Below are positions 63,251 to 64,000 of a stretch of 64,000 bases of DNA, one piece after another (the stretch's first letter is position 1; each line of letters opens with the position of its first letter). The position numbers were made by a program, and so were the translations under genes. The stretch spans positions 184,255 to 248,254 of the forward strand of contig JAEPNV010000008.1 in the NCBI GenBank assembly GCA_017643215.1, read 5' to 3'. The notes under the pieces were generated by a model. That model was not told the DNA's origin and did not search any database. It was given only the letters and a program-made list of their open reading frames with translations. The DNA comes from Roseibium sp. (GTDB lineage Bacteria; Pseudomonadota; Alphaproteobacteria; Rhizobiales; Stappiaceae).

Positions 63251-63979
63251 TCAGTGCACCAGAAAATAGCCGTCATCGGTCGCAATGGCCGCGATCCGGT
63301 CTCCGGTCAAATGCGCCCGGCTCACCGGACGGCGGTATCTGTTGTCGAGCACCGGCTTGGCAAACCCGCTCACATGCAACACGACATGCCCGGATCCGTC
63401 CCGGGTTTGCAGAATGACGAGGCGCATGTCGGTTTCCGGTACCCCGGCTGCTTGAAGAAGAGCGCGCTTTAGAATGGCGTGATCCTCACAATCCCCGGCC
63501 CGCGCGAGAAACGTCGACAGGGGTGTTGCCCAATGGTCGTGAACCGCCGGATCCTCGACATATTGAAACTGGCGGGAAAACACGTTCTGGACAAAGGCCA
63601 GCCGGCTCTGCGGCGCCGTACTTTTAATCGCTTCGACGGCCGAGTGCCATCTGGTGGCCCGTGGATCCCGGCAGGCGCCCTGGCGGCAGGAGGCCAGCCA
63701 TGCCGTTTCGGCGTCAATGCGATCGCGCGCCATGGCCCATCGCCGCGCGAGCGCGGTGTCGAGGCGCGGTGCTGCGGACACCATCCGCCCATAGAACGGC
63801 GTGCTCTTCGCGCCTTGCTCCGGCCCTACGACAGCTTGCTTCAACGATAGGTGCGGCTTCAAACCGCCAAGCTTCATGAGTTCGTTCGCTTGGCCGGGTT
63901 GTGCGGCGCTTGCCACAATAAAAAATACGGATGCGGCCAGCGGCCTGGCGATCTTGCCAAGCAACTTGAAATTCAGCAT
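63251..63979 (-). CDS. Transglutaminase-like cysteine peptidase (BTLCP family)
   Basis: A 242-residue protein with a signal peptide (about residues 1-31) and a periplasmic bacterial transglutaminase-like cysteine proteinase domain. The triad is visible as Cys in ARAGDCEDHA, His in GHVVLHV and Asp/Asn in LDNRYRRP. Members include LapG, which processes large adhesins under c-di-GMP control, but no LapD or adhesin gene is in view. It converges on the amidase gene with a 50-base gap and no visible terminator. Confidence 0.87.
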   Translation of the reverse strand: MLNFKLLGKIARPLAASVFFIVASAAQPGQANELMKLGGLKPHLSLKQAVVGPEQGAKSTPFYGRMVSAAPRLDTALARRWAMARDRIDAETAWLASCRQGACRDPRATRWHSAVEAIKSTAPQSRLAFVQNVFSRQFQYVEDPAVHDHWATPLSTFLARAGDCEDHAILKRALLQAAGVPETDMRLVILQTRDGSGHVVLHVSGFAKPVLDNRYRRPVSRAHLTGDRIAAIATDDGYFLVH

Positions 63980-64000
63980 CGACGTCTGCCCTGTCTAGGG

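Noticed and set aside
1..64000. tRNA, rRNA, CRISPR, transposase, integrase or phage signatures
   Set aside because: None found by reading both strands; repeats seen are limited to operators, hairpins and one REP-like pair.

Overview
The window reads as a photosynthesis gene cluster (PGC) of a purple alphaproteobacterium, followed by about 28 kb of accessory metabolism. The phototroph assignment rests on reaction-centre genes puhA and pufLM, light-harvesting 1 genes pufBA, a tetraheme cytochrome gene pufC, and the bacteriochlorophyll genes bchXYZ, C, O, D, I, J, E and acsF. A complete spheroidene-type carotenoid set (crtE, B, I, C, D, F, A) is also present. Base composition is fairly GC-rich and even. 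I see no rRNA, tRNA, CRISPR array, insertion sequence or phage gene. Genus cannot be fixed from this window; the order resembles PGCs of Rhodobacterales and phototrophic Rhizobiales.

1-8021 (+): lhaA (5' end cut off by the window edge), puhA, puhB, puhC, a 101-residue PGC protein, acsF, puhE, hemA, crtA and idi, packed with start/stop overlaps. 8149-17141 (-): a terminator, then pufC-M-L-A-B-Q and bchZ-Y-X-C; continuing into crtF-crtE this is a classic crtEF-bchCXYZ-pufQBALMC superoperon. 19301-21753 (+): crtD-crtC, divergent from crtE. 21763-28290 (-): a 55-residue membrane protein, crtB, crtI, bchO, bchD, bchI. 28656-32578 (+): dxs, a PpaA/AerR-like regulator and a DUF1194 protein. 32568-34887 (-): bchJ-bchE. 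Sites of the form TGT-N12-ACA, the PpsR/CrtJ operator, lie in the bchC, crtE/crtD, bchI/dxs and bchE promoter regions. bchE also carries an FNR-like box. ppsR, bchFNBHLM, bchG, bchP and puc genes are not in the window.

35200-42834 (+): a cation/proton antiporter, then an unusual redox operon in which three different enzymes each carry a Rieske [2Fe-2S] domain: a glutamate-synthase-type FMN protein, a thiamine-diphosphate (pyruvate-oxidase-like) enzyme, and a ferric-reductase-like membrane cytochrome. Several small membrane proteins and a Cys/His-motif membrane protein accompany them. I do not recognise a described system and regard this as the most interesting part.

42844-52182: a DUF427 protein, a TRAP transporter, and a catabolic set on the minus strand: acyl-CoA ligase, an acyl-CoA-dehydrogenase-like flavoprotein without the usual catalytic Glu motif, an alpha/beta hydrolase and a NicX-like ring-cleavage dioxygenase. 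A flavin reductase and a MarR regulator are divergent. The set suggests degradation of a (hydroxy)pyridine-like or other aromatic compound. 52431-63979: a DUF1330 protein, a PAS-LuxR regulator, then a plus-strand operon of an M20 deacylase, a Dpp-type ABC importer, an aldehyde dehydrogenase, an SDR and an amidase. A transglutaminase-like cysteine peptidase on the minus strand ends the window.
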